A stretch of 10,883 nucleotides of DNA from Bacteroidetes bacterium UBA7692 (lineage in GTDB: Bacteria; Bacteroidota; Bacteroidia; Chitinophagales; LD1), in NCBI GenBank assembly GCA_002482725.1, contig DLGO01000054.1, forward strand, positions 1 through 10,883, read 5' to 3'. Positions within the stretch are counted from its first letter, which is position 1. The number at the start of each line of letters is the position of its first letter. The notes beneath the pieces were generated by a model that was given only the letters and a program-made list of their open reading frames with translations, made no database searches and was not told the DNA's origin. Shown piece after piece: positions 8,071 through 10,883 of this stretch. The position numbers and the translations under genes were made by a program.

Positions 8071-8349
8071 GATTTGCTGCGCGAATATAGAAAGTAGTAG
8101 CGTATTTTAAAGAAGCTGCTGAAATTAAACCCATATAAATCCGTCTACCTGGTCAAAATGGTGTTTTATCCCAAAATGCCATTCACCCTTTTTCCAAAAA
8201 TGCACCATTTAAACAACACCGCAAGCAAAATATGTATTATAATTTACTGAAAAACAGCACTCTACCTATTAATTTAATCTCTGTATCCTTCTTTAGATTC
8301 TATTCCCTATTTTCGCCCTCCATTTATCTGTTCACAAAAACACAAACAC
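8071..8349. other. Divergent intergenic region between pyrR and the aldolase gene, with a repeat cluster
   Basis: Both outward genes must take their promoters from these 279 bases. AAATGGTG (8156-8163) and CACCATTT (8203-8210) form a perfect 8-bp inverted repeat. Inside and next to it, CCAAAATGC (8171-8179) and CCAAAAATGC (8194-8203) form a near-direct repeat. The spacing is too large for one simple dimeric operator, but two half-sites or a weak hairpin are possible. No small gene is supported. Confidence 0.45.
8308..8315 (+). promoter_or_regulatory. Candidate -7 box for the aldolase gene
   Basis: TATTTTCG matches the Bacteroidota -7 consensus TAnnTTTG with one mismatch. It lies 34 bases before the ATG at 8350, giving a plausible leader of about 28 bases. 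No clear -33 TTG is seen at the usual spacing, so confidence is low. Confidence 0.3.
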
Positions 8350-9411
8350 ATGAATCGCGAGCAAATTGCGAAGCTACTTGGCGACGACAAAGCCAACTAC
8401 CTGTTGAATCACGAGAGCAAGACTATATCCAAAGACCAACTACACTTACCTCAGCCTAATTTTATAGATAATATCTGGAAGGACAGCAATCGCAGCATTC
8501 CTGTATTGCGCAACCTGCAGCAAATCGCCGGCACAGGCCGTCTTGCAAATACCGGTTTCGTATCCATACTTCCTGTAGACCAGGGTATAGAGCATAGCGC
8601 AGGCGCATCTTTCGCACCAAACGTACCTATGTTCGACCCCGAAAACATCGTTAAGCTTGCCATAGAAGGGGGCTGCAACGCCGTTGCCTCTACTTACGGA
8701 GTGCTTGGCATAGTGGCACGCAAATACGCACACAAAATACCTTTCATTGTAAAGGTAAACCACAACGAATTCCTTAGCTATCCTAACTCATACGACCAGA
8801 TTATGTTCGGCAAAGTTAAAGATGCATGGAACATGGGTGCCACAGCCATCGGTGCTACTATTTACTTTGGCAGCGAAGAGTCTAAGCGCCAGATCGTACA
8901 GGTAGCAGAAGCATTCGAATATGCACACGAGCTTGGCATGGCTACTGTTTTGTGGTGCTATACCCGCAACAGTGCTTTCAAGCAAGCAGATAAAGATTAC
9001 CACCTTTCTGCCGACCTTACTGGCCAGGCAAATCACCTTGGTGTTACTATACAAGCCGACATCATCAAGCAAAAGCTGCCTGAAAACAATGGCGGGTACA
9101 ATGCATTGAACTTCGGCAAAACACATAAAAAAGTATATTCTGAGCTTACTACTGACCACCCTATCGACCTTACCCGTTACCAGGTAGCCAACTGCTATAT
9201 GGGCCGCGTAGGTCTTATCAATAGCGGTGGTGCTTCCAGTGGCGAAAGCGACCTGGCTGAAGCAGTGGCTACAGCTATCATCAACAAGCGTGCAGGTGGC
9301 ATGGGTCTTATCAGTGGCCGCAAAGCCTTCCAACGCCCGCTAAAAGAAGGTGTAAACCTTCTGAATGCTATTCAGGATATCTACCTGAACCCGGAGGTAA
9401 CAATCAGCTAA
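8350..9411 (+). CDS. fbaB: Class I fructose-bisphosphate aldolase (FbaB/DhnA type)
   Basis: This enzyme reversibly splits fructose 1,6-bisphosphate into dihydroxyacetone phosphate and glyceraldehyde 3-phosphate in glycolysis and gluconeogenesis, using a Schiff-base lysine and no metal. The 353 residues closely track my memory of E. coli FbaB (about 350 aa). Visible landmarks are GTGRLANTGFVSILPVDQG at about 61-79, EHSAGASFA at 81-89, ASTYGVL at 113-119, KVNHNE at 135-140, GATIYFGSEES at 168-178, SADLTGQANHL at 220-230, DIIKQK at 237-242 (the Schiff-base lysine is expected here, K240 or K242), and a C-terminal NKRAGGMGLISGRKAF phosphate-binding segment. The ATG start fits the family N-terminus and is preceded by A-rich sequence rather than a Shine-Dalgarno. 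It is divergent from pyrR. A hairpin follows at 9422-9462, then accD on the same strand. Confidence 0.96.
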   Translation: MNREQIAKLLGDDKANYLLNHESKTISKDQLHLPQPNFIDNIWKDSNRSIPVLRNLQQIAGTGRLANTGFVSILPVDQGIEHSAGASFAPNVPMFDPENIVKLAIEGGCNAVASTYGVLGIVARKYAHKIPFIVKVNHNEFLSYPNSYDQIMFGKVKDAWNMGATAIGATIYFGSEESKRQIVQVAEAFEYAHELGMATVLWCYTRNSAFKQADKDYHLSADLTGQANHLGVTIQADIIKQKLPENNGGYNALNFGKTHKKVYSELTTDHPIDLTRYQVANCYMGRVGLINSGGASSGESDLAEAVATAIINKRAGGMGLISGRKAFQRPLKEGVNLLNAIQDIYLNPEVTIS

Positions 9412-9421
9412 TAGTTATATA

Positions 9422-9462
9422 GCAAAACCCTGCCGTGTTGTTAATTAACGGTGGGGTTTTGC
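9422..9462 (+). terminator. Strong hairpin after the aldolase gene, probable terminator or attenuator
   Basis: GCAAAACCC at 9422-9430 pairs with GGGTTTTGC at 9454-9462, and pairing continues inward through 9431-9436/9448-9453 with two G-U wobbles, giving about 15 bp with an 11-base loop. It begins 10 bases past the stop codon. The T-run lies inside the stem and only ATTTACAG follows, so termination may be leaky and let transcription reach accD. Confidence 0.7.
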
Positions 9463-9506
9463 ATTTACAGACTGTTTGATTTAACTTAACAATTGAGGAT
9501 TTATTT

Positions 9507-10349
9507 ATGAGTTGGTGGAAACGAATTCGAAAAGGGGTGGAGACCTCTACGAGCGACAAAAAGGAAACACCCGACGGTATCTGGCATCAGTGCAGCAGTT
9601 GCAAAAAAGCTGTGCTCGTTACAGAAATCAAGGTGAATCTATATACATGCCCTAACTGCAACTACCACGAAAAAATTGATGCGGACGACTACTTCGAAAC
9701 CATCTTCGAACCTAATTACGAAGAGCTTTTCGCAGAACTCCGCCCTGTAGATATATTGGAATTTGTAGACCTGAAACCCTACAATAAAAGAATCGAAGAC
9801 GCCACAGAATCCAGTGGCCTTACCGAAGCCATCCGCGTTGCCACCGGAGATATAGCTGAGCATAAGCTTACTATTGCCGCTATGGATTTTCGCTATATCG
9901 GTGGCTCCATGGGCAGCGTAGTTGGCGAAAAAATAGCTAGGGCTATCGACCATTGCCTTTTACACAAAATGCCCTTGCTTATTATTTCCAAATCCGGCGG
10001 GGCGCGTATGCAGGAGAGTGCTTTTTCCCTCATGCAAATGGCCAAAACCGCAGCTAAGCTAAAGCAGCTGGCCGACGCCCGTCTACCATATATATCGCTT
10101 CTTACCAACCCAACCACAGGAGGCGTTACAGCATCTTTTGCTATGCTGGGCGATTTCAATATAGCAGAGCCGGGAGCCCTTATTGGCTTTGCCGGGCCGC
10201 GCATTATCGAAGAGACCACTAAGAAAAAATTACCCGAAGGTTTCCAGACCTCCGAGTTTCAGTTGGAAAACGGTTTTCTGGACTTTATAGTGGATAGAAA
10301 AAATCTTAAACACCGCATTACCACGCTGTTAGATTTATTAAAGAACTAA
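9507..10349 (+). CDS. accD: Acetyl-CoA carboxylase, carboxyltransferase subunit beta
   Basis: With AccA it forms the carboxyltransferase that moves the carboxyl group from carboxybiotin on AccB to acetyl-CoA, making malonyl-CoA for fatty acid synthesis in the cytosol. The 280 residues are full length. An N-terminal zinc ribbon has C29, C32, C48 and C51 (C-x2-C, then C-x2-C), followed by the crotonase-like fold. Visible are GGSMGSVVGEK at 132-142, the oxyanion-forming SGGARMQES at 163-171, TNPTTGGV at 200-207 and the GFAGPRIIEET segment. The C-terminal PEGFQTSEF and FLDFIVDR motifs are also typical. The start is supported by the MSWWKR opening and by GAGG at 9495-9498, eight bases before the ATG. 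It sits 95 bases after the aldolase gene across a hairpin, and 49 bases before the next gene on the same strand. AccA is not in the window. Confidence 0.98.
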   Translation: MSWWKRIRKGVETSTSDKKETPDGIWHQCSSCKKAVLVTEIKVNLYTCPNCNYHEKIDADDYFETIFEPNYEELFAELRPVDILEFVDLKPYNKRIEDATESSGLTEAIRVATGDIAEHKLTIAAMDFRYIGGSMGSVVGEKIARAIDHCLLHKMPLLIISKSGGARMQESAFSLMQMAKTAAKLKQLADARLPYISLLTNPTTGGVTASFAMLGDFNIAEPGALIGFAGPRIIEETTKKKLPEGFQTSEFQLENGFLDFIVDRKNLKHRITTLLDLLKN

Positions 10350-10384
10350 GTGAAGAAAGAATTCGTATAGAGTTTACATTGTAC

Positions 10385-10392
10385 AAAGGAGA
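10385..10392 (+). promoter_or_regulatory. Strong Shine-Dalgarno site of the hydrolase gene
   Basis: AAAGGAGA, with the GGAG core ending seven bases before the ATG at 10399, is a near-ideal ribosome-binding site. It fixes the start of the downstream gene. This is notable because the giant gene, pyrR, pyrB and the aldolase gene show no comparable site. Confidence 0.7.
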
Positions 10393-10398
10393 CACATC

Positions 10399-10883
10399 AT
10401 GCTAGTATCAAAAGATAAGATTTTTAAATCTGTAGACGAATATTTTCAATATGTTGCAGAAACCCTGGGCTACCCCCAGCAACTGCGCGATTACTTCACC
10501 AGTGAGGTAATATTCAGCGATGGGCTGAAACTGCATGCAGATGTATTTATGTATGCCAAAGAGGCTCCTACAGTTATACTCATTCCCGGCACTGCTATGT
10601 ACTCACTTTGCTATGCAGAGTTCATGTGGAAGCTTGGCGAACAGGGCTTTAATGTAATAGGATTCGACCCGCGCGGCCACGGCCAAAGCGAAGGCACCCG
10701 CGGCGACTATACCATCGGCGAAATCATGCGCGATGCTGAAAATGTCATCACGTGGGCCATTCAGCGATTCAACGAAAACGTATCTGTCATTGGCAGCAGC
10801 CAGGGTGGTATTGTCAGCTTCTATTTGGCAGCCAGGGACAAGCGAATTAAAGGGGTTACCTGCCAGAACTTTGCAGACCTCTC
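10399..10883 (+). CDS. Alpha/beta hydrolase, 5' part (runs off the window)
   Basis: The frame is open from the ATG to the window edge, 161 codons plus two bases; the 3' end lies outside. It resembles the serine aminopeptidase S33 / lysophospholipase-like group of alpha/beta hydrolases. Visible are the first strands with the oxyanion-region motif ILIPGTAMYS at about 60-69, the GFDPRGHGQSEG motif at 88-99, and the nucleophile elbow G132-S-S-Q-G136 with the catalytic serine expected at S134. The acid and histidine of the triad would be beyond the edge. There is no signal peptide, so a cytosolic esterase, lipase or thioesterase role is likely, but the substrate cannot be told. It lies 49 bases after accD on the same strand with no terminator between them, so co-transcription with accD is plausible; a lipid-related job would fit but is only inferred from position. 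Confidence 0.85.
   Translation, partial: MLVSKDKIFKSVDEYFQYVAETLGYPQQLRDYFTSEVIFSDGLKLHADVFMYAKEAPTVILIPGTAMYSLCYAEFMWKLGEQGFNVIGFDPRGHGQSEGTRGDYTIGEIMRDAENVITWAIQRFNENVSVIGSSQGGIVSFYLAARDKRIKGVTCQNFADL

Noticed and set aside
8082..8089. TATATTCG as a pyrR promoter box
   Set aside because: It is one mismatch from consensus but only 11 bases before the ATG, giving a leader of a few bases, and no convincing -33 element; not strong enough for a separate feature.
8788..9333. A 181-codon minus-strand frame opposite the aldolase gene
   Set aside because: It is antisense to a strongly conserved enzyme; no motif is visible.

Overview
The window looks like a chromosomal segment of a Bacteroidota bacterium, probably from the Chitinophagales/Chitinophagaceae side (the order is inferred, the phylum is well supported). 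The support is a giant secreted protein ending in a type IX secretion (T9SS) type B sorting domain and built from SprB-type repeats, AT-rich intergenic DNA, mostly absent Shine-Dalgarno sites, and candidate -7 boxes resembling TAnnTTTG.

Layout from left to right. Positions 1-290 hold no convincing gene, but are GC-rich (about 57% by hand count) and carry several inverted repeats; this is the least explained part of the window. Positions 291-326 are a clean intrinsic terminator for the leftward giant gene at 351-6302 (1,983 aa: signal peptide, N-terminal adhesin-like module, Ig-like region, 16 SprB repeats, C-terminal sorting domain). A very AT-rich gap (6303-6565) separates it from a leftward pyrR-pyrB pair (8070 down to 6566), which encodes a pyrimidine regulator/uracil phosphoribosyltransferase and the aspartate carbamoyltransferase catalytic chain. 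A divergent intergenic region (8071-8349) with a small inverted and direct repeat cluster follows. Rightward come a class I fructose-bisphosphate aldolase (8350-9411), a strong hairpin (9422-9462), accD (9507-10349), and the 5' part of an alpha/beta hydrolase gene (10399 to the window edge).

Functionally, pyrR and pyrB act in UMP synthesis and salvage, the aldolase in glycolysis/gluconeogenesis and accD in malonyl-CoA formation. These are housekeeping genes. The giant gene is the accessory part, a probable cell-surface or secreted adhesin or gliding-related protein. I see no defence system, prophage, transposase, CRISPR array, tRNA or rRNA. The two points most worth following up are the unexplained structured segment at 1-290 and the ordered architecture of the 16-repeat array.
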